A stretch of 64,000 nt of DNA, taken from positions 1,054,001 to 1,118,000 of the forward strand of contig NZ_JAGHRJ010000002.1 in NCBI RefSeq assembly GCF_017743865.1. Reading direction: 5' to 3'. Shown here one piece after another: positions 40,069 through 50,468 of this stretch. Numbering within the stretch: the stretch's first letter is position 1; each line of letters begins with the position of its first letter. A program made the position numbers and the translations under genes. Below the pieces are notes generated by a model. That model saw only the letters and a list, made by a program, of their open reading frames with translations. It was not told where the DNA came from and did not search any database. This stretch comes from Labrenzia sp. R4_2 (GTDB lineage Bacteria > Pseudomonadota > Alphaproteobacteria > Rhizobiales > Stappiaceae).

Positions 40069-41391
40069 TCAAAAGCTTTCCCTGATCCATTGGCCCACAC
40101 GAGCCAAATAGCCAGATTGCCCGCCCCACCCGGATCTGCGGTTCTTGTGTTCGAACTGCTCGATCTGCGCGACTTGCGGATAAATCAGGAGGCCAACGGC
40201 CGCGGCGAATGCCGGACCTTTTGCTGCCTCGGGAAGACCGGCGACGCCTAGAGGCCGGCCAAGACGGACGTTGCGGCCAAGGATATGACGCGCAACCTCA
40301 CCGAGACCTGTGAGCTGACTGGCACCCCCGGTCAAAACGATCTGCTTGCCGACCCGCCCGGCAAAGCCGGACGCCGTCAGACGATCTCTCACAAGTTCAA
40401 GGATTTCTTCCACGCGCGGACGAATGACACGTGTCAACGCCGAGCGCGGGATCTGGTTTGGCAAATCGCTGTCGCTCTCCAGCGGTGGAACGGTCAGCAT
40501 ATCCCGTTCGTCCGAGCTGGAAGCCAGCGGTGAGCCGTAAAGTGTTTTCAGCCGTTCAGCGTCCTGCAGCCGCGTCGCAAATGCCCGAGCGATATCCATG
40601 GTGACGTGGTTACCACCAACAGCGATCGCATCGAGGTGGACCATATGACCGTCTACGAAGACGGACAGCGTTGTGGTACCGCCGCCCATGTCAATGCAGG
40701 CAACGCCGAGTTCAGCTTCGTCATCCACGATTGTCGACAGGCCGCTGGCAAACGGGGTTGCCACCATGGTCTCAACGTGCAGATGACCGCGGTTGATGCA
40801 GAGTTCCAGGTTCCGGACCGGCGGCACTTCTGCCGTAACAACCTGCATATCGACGCCGAGCTTGTGGCCCATCATGCCACGCGGATCCCGGATGCCCCGG
40901 CTGCCATCCAGTGTGTAGGAAATCGGCAGAGCGTGCGTTACTGCCCGGCCATCGGTCACTGAGTGACTCGAACCAGCAGACAGGACCCGTTGGATATCCG
41001 CTTCGCAGACGCTTTCGCCGGACAGCGGAACACTGGCGCTGTAAATCTCGCTCTGCAAGCGGCCGCAGCTGATATTCGTGATCAGCGATTCAACGGTCAC
41101 TCCAGCCATACGCTCGGCACTGTCGACCGCAAGGCGAATGGCGTGCTCAGCCGCATCCATGTCAACAACGACACCGGACTTGATGCCGCGGGACCGCTGA
41201 TAACCGTAGCCGAGAACCTCGACCTTGTGGGACCGGCTGGACAGGATCGCGTTGTCATCCTGAGGGATCAGTTTGGCAATCAGGCAGCAGATCTTGGTTG
41301 ATCCGACATCGAGGACCGACATAACGACCGAACGCCGGCTCGGCAGCGGGCGCATCTTTGGCAAATACAAGGGCTGATCAGACCGGCTCAT
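40069..41391 (-). CDS. ftsA: Cell-division protein FtsA
   Basis: FtsA is an actin-like ATPase that tethers FtsZ to the membrane. The 440 residues include phosphate 1 motif [14 protein letters not shown] near residue 26-39, the SHS2 domain 1[23 protein letters not shown] (phosphate 2), and the adenosine motif [16 protein letters not shown]. It ends with a basic/amphipathic tail ([14 protein letters not shown]) as the membrane-targeting sequence. Start ATG overlaps the ftsQ stop (ATGA). Confidence 0.95.
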   Translation of the reverse strand: MSRSDQPLYLPKMRPLPSRRSVVMSVLDVGSTKICCLIAKLIPQDDNAILSSRSHKVEVLGYGYQRSRGIKSGVVVDMDAAEHAIRLAVDSAERMAGVTVESLITNISCGRLQSEIYSASVPLSGESVCEADIQRVLSAGSSHSVTDGRAVTHALPISYTLDGSRGIRDPRGMMGHKLGVDMQVVTAEVPPVRNLELCINRGHLHVETMVATPFASGLSTIVDDEAELGVACIDMGGGTTTLSVFVDGHMVHLDAIAVGGNHVTMDIARAFATRLQDAERLKTLYGSPLASSSDERDMLTVPPLESDSDLPNQIPRSALTRVIRPRVEEILELVRDRLTASGFAGRVGKQIVLTGGASQLTGLGEVARHILGRNVRLGRPLGVAGLPEAAKGPAFAAAVGLLIYPQVAQIEQFEHKNRRSGWGGQSGYLARVGQWIRESF

Positions 41392-42302
41392 GTGTCCCGC
41401 CCTCCATTGCCCGAGCGTCCACGACCACCGGTCATGATCTTGCGTTGTTCCGCGGCCTCTTCGCTCAAGCGAACCGTGATCCGGTCCTCCAGGCGCATGT
41501 CGATGGCCATGATATCGCGGGCAAGCAGCCCGTCTTCTTTGTCCATTCTCACCAATTCAGCCAAAGCGGCTTCCATATTTTCTTCCGGCAAGCGGACAAA
41601 AATCCCATTTTCTAATTTCAAATCCCAGCGGCGGTCACTGATCAGGAACGCCGCACGCACCCGCGGACGAAGATCCGGCACTGTCGCAAGCGCTGCGCTG
41701 ATCTCACCAGCCCGGCGCTGCGCGCCATGATTGACCACCAGAAGGAGATTGGCGTACCGGCCATCCACCTCATCGGTGATAACCTCGCCGGCCTCATTCA
41801 CGATCGAAACCAGATCACCCCGCTGCCAAAGCGCGTAAGGCACTTTCTCCTCGATCCGGATCTGCAAAGTGCTTGGGTAGAACTTCATCACCGAAGCATT
41901 CTTGACCCAGGCCATGTCGTTCAGCCGTTCACGGGCGCCATCGGCATCGAACAGGATCAGAGACGATCCGTCGTGAATTTCGAGCGCTTCGAGGATCTGG
42001 AATTCGTTGATTTCCCGTTGTCCGGAAAGCTTGACGGCCTCAATCCCGAAACCGACTGCTGACAGCAGCGCATCGCTCACGACACGCCCGTGCCCACCTA
42101 TGACTATTGCGTAGGAAATCGTTAAGGTTAAGAAACCGATGGCAGCTGCAGACCCCGTCCAGCGTGGCAAGTCCGCCAAGCGGCCCGCCGCGCGCCAAAC
42201 AGGTTGCCGGTGCAAACGCGCAACGCCGCGCCCGCGCGGAGCCAGTTCGGCTTCCAGCGGAGCATATGCGTCCCGTTTATGTTTGCGACCTAACGACAGC
42301 AA
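41388..42302 (-). CDS. ftsQ: Cell-division protein FtsQ
   Basis: FtsQ is the bitopic division protein linking FtsB/FtsL to the divisome. The 304 residues comprise a basic cytoplasmic tail, one membrane helix (about 50-70, AAAIGFLTLTISYAIVIGG), a POTRA domain (INEFQILEALEIHDGSSLILFD... WVKNASVMKFYPSTLQIRI) and the FtsQ beta domain. The start is TTG at 42302 with GAGGA seven bases upstream, inside the last codons of ddlB (13-base overlap); no ATG exists nearby in frame. Confidence 0.92.
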   Translation of the reverse strand: MLSLGRKHKRDAYAPLEAELAPRGRGVARLHRQPVWRAAGRLADLPRWTGSAAAIGFLTLTISYAIVIGGHGRVVSDALLSAVGFGIEAVKLSGQREINEFQILEALEIHDGSSLILFDADGARERLNDMAWVKNASVMKFYPSTLQIRIEEKVPYALWQRGDLVSIVNEAGEVITDEVDGRYANLLLVVNHGAQRRAGEISAALATVPDLRPRVRAAFLISDRRWDLKLENGIFVRLPEENMEAALAELVRMDKEDGLLARDIMAIDMRLEDRITVRLSEEAAEQRKIMTGGRGRSGNGGRDT

Positions 42303-43216
42303 CTCGCGTCCTCAACCATCCAACTCACCAGGTCCTTGAAGCTCATCCCCTTGTAGGCGGCCATTTCGGGCACCAAAGAGGTCGGCGTCATGCCTGGTTG
42401 CGTGTTCACTTCAAGGCAAATCAGGTCCCCGCTTCCGTCTTCGCGCTCGTCGAATCGGAAATCGGCCCGGGATACCCCACGGCACCCCAAGGCCTGATGC
42501 GCCTTAACCGCTAGTGTCTCCGCTGTTTGGTAAACAAGTGGTGAAATTTTTGCAGGAAGAATGTGTTTTGAACCGCCTTCTGCATATTTTGCATCGAAAT
42601 CGTAGAACTCCTGCCCCTGGGTCACGATGTCGATCACACCGAGCGCCTGATCATCCTTGACTGCGCAGGTCAGTTCGCGGCCTCGGATGAACTTTTCGCA
42701 CATCAAAACATCCGGGTAAGGCCAGTCTTCCCGGTGCAGCTCCTGGGGCGGAAACTCTTGATCTTCCTTGACAATCAGGACCCCGAAGCTGGAACCTTCG
42801 TTGATGGGTTTGAGCACGTAGGGCGGATCCATCGGATGATCCCGGCCGATCTCATGGCGGTTCACAACCTTGTGCTCCGTGACCGGAATTCCGGCCGCCG
42901 CCATGACTGCTTTTGCCTTCACCTTGTTCATTGCAAGGCTCGAAGCCATCACGCCAGAGTGCGTATAGGGAATGTTAAGAAACTCTAATATTCCCTGAAC
43001 GCAGCCATCCTCACCAAAGGGTCCGTGCAAGGCATTAAAGGCGACATCCGGCTTCAACTCAGTCAAAACGGCCGACACATTCCGGTCAACGTCTACCCGT
43101 GAAACACGATATCCGGCTTCTTCGAGTGCGAGTGCGCATTCCTTGCCACTTGAAAGGCTGACCGGCCTTTCATTGACCCAACCACCCATCAGGACAGCAA
43201 CATGTTTCTTGGTCAT
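42290..43216 (-). CDS. ddlB: D-alanine-D-alanine ligase
   Basis: Ddl makes D-Ala-D-Ala for the peptidoglycan stem peptide. The 308 residues show the ATP-grasp order: N-terminal HVAVLMGGWVNERPVSLSSG, where the common GGxSxER has Trp, then LHGPFGEDG, the ATP-binding VLKPINEGSSFGV, ISRADFRFDE-like C-lobe, and EVNTQPGMTPTSLVPEMA for metal binding. GGGAG lies upstream of ATG 43216. A palindromic repeat occupies the 105-bp gap to murB. Confidence 0.95.
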   Translation of the reverse strand: MTKKHVAVLMGGWVNERPVSLSSGKECALALEEAGYRVSRVDVDRNVSAVLTELKPDVAFNALHGPFGEDGCVQGILEFLNIPYTHSGVMASSLAMNKVKAKAVMAAAGIPVTEHKVVNRHEIGRDHPMDPPYVLKPINEGSSFGVLIVKEDQEFPPQELHREDWPYPDVLMCEKFIRGRELTCAVKDDQALGVIDIVTQGQEFYDFDAKYAEGGSKHILPAKISPLVYQTAETLAVKAHQALGCRGVSRADFRFDEREDGSGDLICLEVNTQPGMTPTSLVPEMAAYKGMSFKDLVSWMVEDASCCR

Positions 43217-43242
43217 GGATGGGTTCTCCCTTGATAAGACCG

Positions 43243-43266
43243 TTTCCCGGACTTGAATCCGGGAAA
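43243..43266. repeat. Palindromic repeat between murB and ddlB
   Basis: TTTCCCGGA (43243-43251) and TCCGGGAAA (43258-43266) surround CTTGAA. It belongs to the same CCCGGA/TCCGGG dyad type as at 14767-15050, here inside the dcw transcript. On the mRNA it forms a 9-bp hairpin before ddlB. Confidence 0.65.
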
Positions 43267-43321
43267 GCGGCACAAAAAAAACGCAACTAATGGAAACTGT
43301 GGACAGAGACCGGCGGTCCGA

Positions 43322-44281
43322 TCACGCCTGCCCCAAGAATGGCTCAATCGCGCCTTTCGGCCCGAATTCTCCAAGACGCTTGATTTCCCACTCCAGCCGG
43401 ATACCGGTGGCATCAAGCGCTTTCGCGCGGACGGTTTCACCGAGCAGCTCCAGATCGTGACCGGTCGCATCACCGGTGTTGATCATGAAATTGCAGTGCA
43501 TCTCGGACATTTGCGCACCGCCGACCATCAATCCGCGGCACCCGGCAGCATCAACCACTTTCCACGCCGAATTGCCGTCCGGGTTCTTAAAGGTCGACCC
43601 GCCCGTTTTTTCACGGATCGGCTGGGCGTTTTCCCGGTGCTCGACAACCGCGGCCATTTCCTCGCGGATCGCGGCCTCATCCTGGGGGATGCCTTCAAAC
43701 ACGGCCGATGTGAAGATCAGATCCGAACTGGCACCGGAATGCCGGTAGCTGTATTCCATGTCGGAATTGCTCAGAAGATGACGGTTACCGTCCCGGTCGA
43801 TCGCCGTGAGTTCAATCATCCGGTCCCGTGTTTCCGTGCCATGGGCACCGGCATTCATGCGGAGCGCCCCACCAAGTCCGCCGGGAATACCGGTGTAAAA
43901 CGCAAAGCCTCCGAGGCCCGCCTTGGCTGCAGCTTCCGCAAACCGCTTGTCCGGAACGGCGGCACCAGCGCGGAGACGATTGTTGCCAAGATCCTCGATC
44001 TGGCCAAAGCCCTTTGCGCTGAGGCGGACAACAACCCCTTTCAAGCCGCCATCGCGGATCAGGAGATTGGAGCCGAGACCCACCGGCAACACGGGAATGT
44101 CTTTCGGCAGCTTTTTGAGAAATACCGCGAGATCGTCTTCATCGGCGGGCTGAAACATCAATTGCGCCGGTCCACCCGTGCGGAACCAGGTCACGGCAGA
44201 AAGCGGCTGATTGGGTGTCAGTTTTCCACGGATACCATCCGATAGGTCCGGAACCTCTTCCAGAAGGTTGGGAAAGCTCAT
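43322..44281 (-). CDS. murB: UDP-N-acetylenolpyruvoylglucosamine reductase
   Basis: MurB reduces the enolpyruvyl group to make UDP-MurNAc, with FAD and NADPH. The 319 residues include the FAD site [21 protein letters not shown] (split), the AGAAVPD segment, [24 protein letters not shown], the catalytic Ser region [10 protein letters not shown] and a C-terminal Glu region ([12 protein letters not shown]). AGGAGG directly precedes ATG 44281, which overlaps the murC stop (ATGA). Confidence 0.95.
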   Translation of the reverse strand: MSFPNLLEEVPDLSDGIRGKLTPNQPLSAVTWFRTGGPAQLMFQPADEDDLAVFLKKLPKDIPVLPVGLGSNLLIRDGGLKGVVVRLSAKGFGQIEDLGNNRLRAGAAVPDKRFAEAAAKAGLGGFAFYTGIPGGLGGALRMNAGAHGTETRDRMIELTAIDRDGNRHLLSNSDMEYSYRHSGASSDLIFTSAVFEGIPQDEAAIREEMAAVVEHRENAQPIREKTGGSTFKNPDGNSAWKVVDAAGCRGLMVGGAQMSEMHCNFMINTGDATGHDLELLGETVRAKALDATGIRLEWEIKRLGEFGPKGAIEPFLGQA

Positions 44282-45693
44282 GCCCCCTCCTTTTGCAGAG
44301 CGTCCAGCTGATCCGGCAGCGCGTAGGCCCACTGGGTGATGTTGCCCGCACCGAGACAGATGACGAAGTCTCCAGGTTCCGCCAATTCCTTCACCACAGA
44401 GGCCAACTCTTCCGGGCCGTTAATGGCCTGCACCTGCCGGTGACCACGTGTTTTCAAGCCGGAAACCAGATCCGTGTGGCGCGCGCCCTCGATCGGCTGC
44501 TCTCCTGCCTCGTAAACCGGCGTGATGACGACCGCATCTGCATCGTTGAAGCAGTTTGAGAAGTCATCGAACAGACTGTGCAGGCGGGTGTATCTGTGCG
44601 GCTGCATAACCGCGATCACCTTGCCATCGGTGGATTCCCGGGCTGCATGCAGCACAGCCTTGATCTCGACCGGGTGGTGACCGTAATCGTCGAAAACCTG
44701 AACGCCGTTGGCTTCGCCGGTAAAGGTAAAGCGCCGCTTTACGCCGCCGAAGGACGAAATGCCCTTTTCAATCTCTTGCGGCGATACGCCAAGCTGTGAG
44801 GCAACAGCAATCGCAGCGGTGGCATTAGAAACGTTGTGAAGGCCCGGCATAGGCAGGACCAAATTGCTAAGTTCGGTCTCTTCCCCGCTGCGGCGATCCC
44901 GGATGGTCACCGAGAACGTCGATTTGCCACCATCCATCGAAACATCTGTGAACCGGACATCGGCCTGCGGATTGGTGCCGTAAGTCACAATCCGGCGATC
45001 CTCAATGTTGCCAATCATAGTCTGGACCTCAGGGTGGTCGAGGCACATGACGGCAAAACCATAGAACGGCACGTTGTCGATGAACTGGCGGAAAGCCTTT
45101 TGAACGCCGGAGAAGTCGCCATAGTGATCGAGGTGTTCCGGGTCGATGTTCGTCACAATGGCAACGTCGGCCGGAAGCTTGACGAATGTCCCGTCACTCT
45201 CATCGGCTTCCACGACCATCCAGTCGCCCTCGCCCATCCGAGCGTTGGTGCCGTAGGCATTGATGATGCCGCCGTTGATCACGGTTGGATCGAGATGCCC
45301 GGCATCCAGAAGGGCAGCAACCATAGATGTGGTGGTGGTTTTGCCGTGTGTTCCGCCGACTGCGATCGCCTGCTTAAAGCGCATTAGCTCTGCCAGCATC
45401 TCGGCGCGGCGCACAACCGGGATCAGCTTCTCGCGGGCTGCCACCAGTTCCGGATTGTCTTTCTTGATGGCAGAGGAGACCACAAGGACTTCCGCTTCGC
45501 CAAGGTTTTCAGCCGCGTGGCCCACAGTGACAGGAATGCCGTTTGCACGAAGACGCTGAACATTGGCGTTTTCAGCCATATCAGATCCTTGAACCTGATA
45601 TCCAAGCGTTTTCAGCACTTCCGCGATGCCGCTCATGCCGATGCCGCCGATCCCCACAAAGTGGACCGGTCCAATATCCTGCGGCATCTTCAT
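44278..45693 (-). CDS. murC: UDP-N-acetylmuramate-L-alanine ligase
   Basis: MurC adds L-Ala to UDP-MurNAc using ATP. The 471 residues show the N-terminal Rossmann motif [12 protein letters not shown] (14-25), the ATP loop GTHGKTTTT (114-122), the Mur centre EADESDGTF and the C-terminal [12 protein letters not shown] segment. It overlaps both neighbours by ATGA junctions (murG upstream, murB downstream). Confidence 0.97.
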   Translation of the reverse strand: MKMPQDIGPVHFVGIGGIGMSGIAEVLKTLGYQVQGSDMAENANVQRLRANGIPVTVGHAAENLGEAEVLVVSSAIKKDNPELVAAREKLIPVVRRAEMLAELMRFKQAIAVGGTHGKTTTTSMVAALLDAGHLDPTVINGGIINAYGTNARMGEGDWMVVEADESDGTFVKLPADVAIVTNIDPEHLDHYGDFSGVQKAFRQFIDNVPFYGFAVMCLDHPEVQTMIGNIEDRRIVTYGTNPQADVRFTDVSMDGGKSTFSVTIRDRRSGEETELSNLVLPMPGLHNVSNATAAIAVASQLGVSPQEIEKGISSFGGVKRRFTFTGEANGVQVFDDYGHHPVEIKAVLHAARESTDGKVIAVMQPHRYTRLHSLFDDFSNCFNDADAVVITPVYEAGEQPIEGARHTDLVSGLKTRGHRQVQAINGPEELASVVKELAEPGDFVICLGAGNITQWAYALPDQLDALQKEGA

Positions 45694-46796
45694 GGCCGTA
45701 CTCCCTTGTTTTGCGCGACGCTTTCAACAAGGTCGGCGAGCCGTTTGACGGCATCTGGTTTTGCAACTGTCTTGGCGGCCTTCGCAGCTGCCTCCAGCAT
45801 CTCCGGCGCATCCATGAAACGGATCATTTCCTTGGCAAGGCGTGATGGGTGCAGATCCACCTGCCGGATCGGCCATGCGCCGCCGACTTTCTCAAGAACC
45901 TTGGCGTTGGCAGCTTGGTCCTGGTCAATCGCCCCCGGCAACGGCACCAGGATGGAAGGTCGGCCGAGCACGCTCAGCTCGGAAACCGAGCTTGCACCGG
46001 AGCGGCAAACCACCAAATGCGCCTGCGCGATCCGCTGAGGAAGGTCTGTAAAGAACGGCGCGCACTCCGCCTCAACCCCAAGATCCTGATAGGCTTTCTG
46101 GACCCGCTCCATGTCTTCCGGGCGGCATTGCTGAACGATCTTGATCCGTTTTCGCTGCTCATCGGACAGCTCCGCGACGGCGGGAGGAACGAGATCTGAA
46201 AAGAACCGCGCGCCCTGAGAACCGCCAAAAACCAACAGCTTCAAAGGGCCACCAGAGCCCGGAGGAGTGAAATCCAGTTCTGCTGCATCCAAAACAGCAT
46301 CGCGGACCGGATTGCCCGTCTCGACCAATTTGCTCGACAAATCGGATGGAAGATCTTCGATCGGAACGCTGGTTGCGATCGCCGACACCCCTTTGGCCAA
46401 GAGTTTGTTTGCTCGCCCCATCACGGCATTGGCTTCGTGCAGGATCGACGGCGTGTCTGTAAGGCGTGCCGCATACATTGGCGGAAAGGTTGGATACCCG
46501 CCAAAACCGGCCACGACATCCGGCTGCAATGCTTTGATCACCTTACGTGCCTGCAGTGTTCCAAACAGCAATTGAAGTGCGGTTTTTGCCAGAGCAATCG
46601 GATTGCGGCCACGGATGGTGGCAGAAGCAATGATGTGAACCTTGCGAGCCGGGAATTCGGTGCCGTATTTGTCGGCCCGCTCATCCGTTGCCAGCTCGAC
46701 GATCCAGCCCCGGCGGCTCAGCTCACTTGCAAGTGCTTGTGCGGGAAACAGGTGACCGCCGGTTCCGCCGGCTGTGAGTAAAACGGTTTTGCTCAT
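45690..46796 (-). CDS. murG: Lipid II synthase glycosyltransferase MurG
   Basis: MurG transfers GlcNAc from UDP-GlcNAc to lipid I on the inner membrane face. The 368 residues include the GT28 loop [11 protein letters not shown] (9-19), a second glycine-rich segment [11 protein letters not shown], and [31 protein letters not shown] (split) for the UDP-GlcNAc site. The stop overlaps the murC start (ATGA). The gap to ftsW is 16 bases. Confidence 0.97.
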   Translation of the reverse strand: MSKTVLLTAGGTGGHLFPAQALASELSRRGWIVELATDERADKYGTEFPARKVHIIASATIRGRNPIALAKTALQLLFGTLQARKVIKALQPDVVAGFGGYPTFPPMYAARLTDTPSILHEANAVMGRANKLLAKGVSAIATSVPIEDLPSDLSSKLVETGNPVRDAVLDAAELDFTPPGSGGPLKLLVFGGSQGARFFSDLVPPAVAELSDEQRKRIKIVQQCRPEDMERVQKAYQDLGVEAECAPFFTDLPQRIAQAHLVVCRSGASSVSELSVLGRPSILVPLPGAIDQDQAANAKVLEKVGGAWPIRQVDLHPSRLAKEMIRFMDAPEMLEAAAKAAKTVAKPDAVKRLADLVESVAQNKGVRP

Positions 46797-46812
46797 AAAT
46801 CCGGGCCAACAA

Positions 46813-47970
46813 TTACATCAAGGAGGACGGAGACAGACGGCTGACCGTGACCGTGTCATTCGACATGGGCCGCGGCCGCTTGCGGGTCAGCGCGAGAATG
46901 GCCCCGGCAGACATGGCGGACGCCAAAAGAGAGGACCCCCCATAGGAAATGAACGGCAAGGTCATGCCCTTCGACGGAACCAGGTGCAGGTTCACCGACA
47001 GGTTGATGGTTGCCTGAAGCCCAAACAGGACAACAAGACCAGCAGTCGCCAACCGGCCGAAAGCATCCTGGTCCCGGCTGGCATGCTGCAATCCGCGGAT
47101 CACGATGAAGGCAAAAACTATCACCAGCAGAAGGCAGGCGATCACACCAAACTCCTCGCCCACCACGGCGAAGATGAAGTCAGCATGGCTGTCCGGCAGG
47201 ATCCGTTTCACCGTCCCCTCGCCCGGCCCCCGGCCGAACCATCCACCCGACATGAAAGCCTCGAGCGCTGTATCAACCTGAAAGGTATCACCGGTGCTTG
47301 GATCCAGGAACCGGTCGACCCGGCTCGTCACGTGCGGCAGGAAGGCATAAGCGGCGAACAAACCGGCAATCCCGATGATCCCCAGCGCGACGATGATCAC
47401 CCACGAAATCCCGTTCAGAAAGAACAGCGCGGCCCAGACCATGCCGATCAGCATGGTCTGACCAAAGTCCGGCTGGGCCACGAGAAGAGTCGCGCAGACG
47501 GCAAACAGAATGAAGGCGAACAAGACGCCCGGCACTTCCCGGCGGCGTCCGCTTTCAGACAACAAAAACGCGATCAGCACAACAAAGGCCGGTTTGAGAT
47601 ATTCCGACGCCTGAACGGATACACCGGCAATATAGATCCAACGGCGGGCACCCTTGGTTTCAAACCCCATGAACAGGGTCGCAATGAGCAAGACCACGGA
47701 GATCGTGAACAACACGAGAGCAGCTCTGCGAACCATCCGCGGCGTCATAAGCGACGCTGCAAGCATGATCCCGAGTGCCGGGATCGTGAACATGGCCTGC
47801 CGTTTTACGAAATAGAAGGTATCAACGCCAATGCGCTCGGCGACCGGCGGGCTCGCAGCAAAGGCAAACACCACGCCGGAAACAAGCAGAATACTGAAGG
47901 CCGCCAGCAGATAGTGATCCACTGTCCAAAACCATTCGGCAAACCGGCTGCGATCGGCGCGTGAGACCAT
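46813..47970 (-). CDS. ftsW: Peptidoglycan glycosyltransferase FtsW (SEDS)
   Basis: FtsW is the septal SEDS transglycosylase acting with FtsI. The 385-residue multispanning protein has about ten membrane helices; the conserved RRWIYIAGVSVQASEYLKPAFVV carries the SEDS catalytic region, with QPDFGQTMLIG and the C-terminal PFISYGGSSLLASAMSAGAIL. Its ATG follows the murD TAA without a gap. Confidence 0.95.
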   Translation of the reverse strand: MVSRADRSRFAEWFWTVDHYLLAAFSILLVSGVVFAFAASPPVAERIGVDTFYFVKRQAMFTIPALGIMLAASLMTPRMVRRAALVLFTISVVLLIATLFMGFETKGARRWIYIAGVSVQASEYLKPAFVVLIAFLLSESGRRREVPGVLFAFILFAVCATLLVAQPDFGQTMLIGMVWAALFFLNGISWVIIVALGIIGIAGLFAAYAFLPHVTSRVDRFLDPSTGDTFQVDTALEAFMSGGWFGRGPGEGTVKRILPDSHADFIFAVVGEEFGVIACLLLVIVFAFIVIRGLQHASRDQDAFGRLATAGLVVLFGLQATINLSVNLHLVPSKGMTLPFISYGGSSLLASAMSAGAILALTRKRPRPMSNDTVTVSRLSPSSLM

Positions 47971-49371
47971 TTATGCGACCTCCTGAGTGTTTCCACCACC
48001 AGGCAAGGCACGCACCGCATCTACAAAAGCAGCGCCCCGCAGTTCGAAATTGGCATATTGATCGAAAGATGCACAGGCCGGAGATAGAAGAATTGCAATT
48101 TCTTCAGCACCATCTTCCGCCGCCTCGGCTGCCGCATCCCGGACGGCCTGCGCGAGTGTACCGCTTACTGCGTACGGCACATGTCCATCCAGCGTCTTGG
48201 CAAACTCTTCTGCAGCTTCCCCGATCAAAAAGGCCTTCGCGATATTCTGGAAATACTCGTCCAGGGAAGAGATCCCACCTGACTTGGCGCGCCCGCCGGC
48301 GATCCAATAGATCCGGTCGAAACTCGCCAGCGCCCGGGCCGCAGCATCTGCGTTGGTCGCCTTGCTGTCATTGATGAAGAGCGTCCGGCCAGTCCGGGCA
48401 ACAATCTCCATGCGGTGATGGAGCCCAGGAAAGCTTTTCATTGCCGCAGCGATCTTCTCCGCCGGTATCTCCAGCGCCCGCAGGCACGCAAAGGCAGCGG
48501 CGGCGTTTTGACCATTGTGGTCGCCGCGCAAGCTGTCGATCCCCGCCAGCAGGGCGACTTCGTTCTGCGAGCCATCATGGGCCTCAATCAGGCGGCCATG
48601 ATGCGCGTAGATGCCGTCCGTCAATTCCCGTTCGCCAGCGATCCGGCAGACCGGTTTGCGGGCCAGCTCCAACCGGTCGGCTATCATGGAGGACAGGCGA
48701 TCATCGACGCCGACAATCGCAACTTTCGCACCAGCCACCAGCCGCTCCTTGATTGCGGCATAATTCTCAAGCGTGCCGTGACGGTCCAGGTGATCCGGCG
48801 ACAGGTTCATGTGAAGCCCGACCGTCGGGCCCAGCGTCGGGGCAAGGTCGATCTGGTAGGATGAACACTCAACCACATAGTGCCGGCCAGGACGCGGCGG
48901 TTCCAGCTCCAAGACCGGTGTGCCTATGTTCCCGCCCATTTGCACATCCAACCCCAGTTCGCGCAGCAGATGCGCAATCAGAGCGGTGGTGGTCGATTTG
49001 CCGTTTGTTCCGGTGATCGCAATGAACGGGGCTTCTGGACACAGCTTGCGATGCTCGCGGCAGAAAAGTTCGACATCGCCGATCACCTCAACCCCGGCAG
49101 TTCGTGCCAGATCGACGGACCAATGGGGAACCGGGTGTGTCAGCGGAACGCCCGGCGCCAGCACAAGGCCGGACACGCCCGACCAGTCGAGGGTCTTCAG
49201 GTCCTGGGTTATGAGGCCGGCAGCCGCCGCTTCGGCAACTCGCGTTTCATTGTCGTCAAAGCACACCACATTGGCCCCACCCGCCTGCAACGCCTTTGCA
49301 GTGGCAAGTCCAGAACCGCCGAGCCCGAAAAGCGCAACGGTTTGTCCTTCAAATGTGGTGACTTCGATCAT
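47971..49371 (-). CDS. murD: UDP-N-acetylmuramoyl-L-alanine-D-glutamate ligase
   Basis: MurD adds D-Glu to the stem peptide. The 466 residues show [14 protein letters not shown] (15-28), the ATP loop [11 protein letters not shown] (120-130), [13 protein letters not shown], and [20 protein letters not shown] in the C-terminal domain. It lies four bases after mraY. The stop abuts the ftsW start. Confidence 0.97.
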   Translation of the reverse strand: MIEVTTFEGQTVALFGLGGSGLATAKALQAGGANVVCFDDNETRVAEAAAAGLITQDLKTLDWSGVSGLVLAPGVPLTHPVPHWSVDLARTAGVEVIGDVELFCREHRKLCPEAPFIAITGTNGKSTTTALIAHLLRELGLDVQMGGNIGTPVLELEPPRPGRHYVVECSSYQIDLAPTLGPTVGLHMNLSPDHLDRHGTLENYAAIKERLVAGAKVAIVGVDDRLSSMIADRLELARKPVCRIAGERELTDGIYAHHGRLIEAHDGSQNEVALLAGIDSLRGDHNGQNAAAAFACLRALEIPAEKIAAAMKSFPGLHHRMEIVARTGRTLFINDSKATNADAAARALASFDRIYWIAGGRAKSGGISSLDEYFQNIAKAFLIGEAAEEFAKTLDGHVPYAVSGTLAQAVRDAAAEAAEDGAEEIAILLSPACASFDQYANFELRGAAFVDAVRALPGGGNTQEVA

Positions 49372-49375
49372 CGCC

Positions 49376-50458
49376 TTACCTCAGCTTCAGTGTGGCAAGG
49401 CCGATCAGGGCGAGGACGACCGATATGATCCAGAACCGGATGACCACCTGGCTTTCGGTCCAGCCCTGAATTTCGAAATGGTGATGGATCGGAGCCATTC
49501 GAAACACACGCTTTCCGGTGAGTTTGAAGGACATCACCTGAACGATCACCGAGACCGCTTCCAGAACGAACAGGCCACCGATGATTGCCAGAACAATCTC
49601 GTGCTTGGTCGCAACAGCGATCGCGCCGATCATTCCGCCGAGCGCCAGAGATCCGGTGTCACCCATGAAGATGGCCGCGGGCGGCGCGTTGAACCACAGG
49701 AAACCAAGACCAGCGCCGATCACGGCACCGCAGATGACGGCGAGTTCACCGGTACCGGCCACATGGTGGATCTGCAGGTAGTTCGCGAAGACTGCGTTGC
49801 CGGAGAGGTAAGCTATCAATCCAAAAGAAGCGCAGGCGATCATAACCGGCACAATGGCCAGACCGTCGAGGCCATCAGTCAGGTTGACCGCATTGCCTGC
49901 TCCAACCATGACGAAGGCCGCAAACGGAATGAAAATAAGGCCGAGATTGAGCGTGAAGTCTTTGAAGAACGGGAATGTCAGCGCTCCGGAGAACGATGTC
50001 GTGTCGAGCACTGTAACGGTAAACGCCGCGGTTGCGGCAATCAGGAACTCAAGACCCAAACGCGCCTTGCCACCGAACCCCTTGTGCGAGGACTTCGTGA
50101 CCTTCAGGTAGTCGTCGTAAAATCCGATCATCCCGAAGCCGACGGTCACACCAATCACGACCCAGACGTACGGATTACTCAAGTCAGCCCATAGGAGCGC
50201 AGCCACCAAAGCACCGGACAGGATCATCAGTCCGCCCATTGTGGGCGTTCCTTTTTTGGACAGGTGGCTTTCCGGGCCATCGGCACGGATCGGCTGACCA
50301 TGTCCCTGCCGGATCCGAAGGCTCGCGATAATCTTTGGCCCAAACAGGAAGACAAAGAACAGGGCTGTCATGATCGCCCCGCCTGTCCGGAACGTGATGT
50401 ACCGGAAAACGTTCAGAGCAGAGATTTGGTCGGCGAACTGGCCGAGAAAATAAAACAT
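49376..50458 (-). CDS. mraY: Phospho-MurNAc-pentapeptide transferase
   Basis: MraY makes lipid I on the inner membrane from UDP-MurNAc-pentapeptide and undecaprenyl phosphate. The 360-residue protein has about ten helices and the family signatures [21 protein letters not shown] (with the Asp pair), [34 protein letters not shown] and [12 protein letters not shown] (His cluster). It is ten bases after murF. Confidence 0.97.
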   Translation of the reverse strand: MFYFLGQFADQISALNVFRYITFRTGGAIMTALFFVFLFGPKIIASLRIRQGHGQPIRADGPESHLSKKGTPTMGGLMILSGALVAALLWADLSNPYVWVVIGVTVGFGMIGFYDDYLKVTKSSHKGFGGKARLGLEFLIAATAAFTVTVLDTTSFSGALTFPFFKDFTLNLGLIFIPFAAFVMVGAGNAVNLTDGLDGLAIVPVMIACASFGLIAYLSGNAVFANYLQIHHVAGTGELAVICGAVIGAGLGFLWFNAPPAAIFMGDTGSLALGGMIGAIAVATKHEIVLAIIGGLFVLEAVSVIVQVMSFKLTGKRVFRMAPIHHHFEIQGWTESQVVIRFWIISVVLALIGLATLKLR

Positions 50459-50468
50459 CAGCTATCCT

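Noticed and set aside
46774..47964. 396-codon plus-strand frame
   Set aside because: Antisense to ftsW; Arg/Gln/His-rich composition characteristic of the reverse of membrane-protein codons.
48920..50194. 424-codon plus-strand frame
   Set aside because: Antisense to murD and mraY, both unambiguous.
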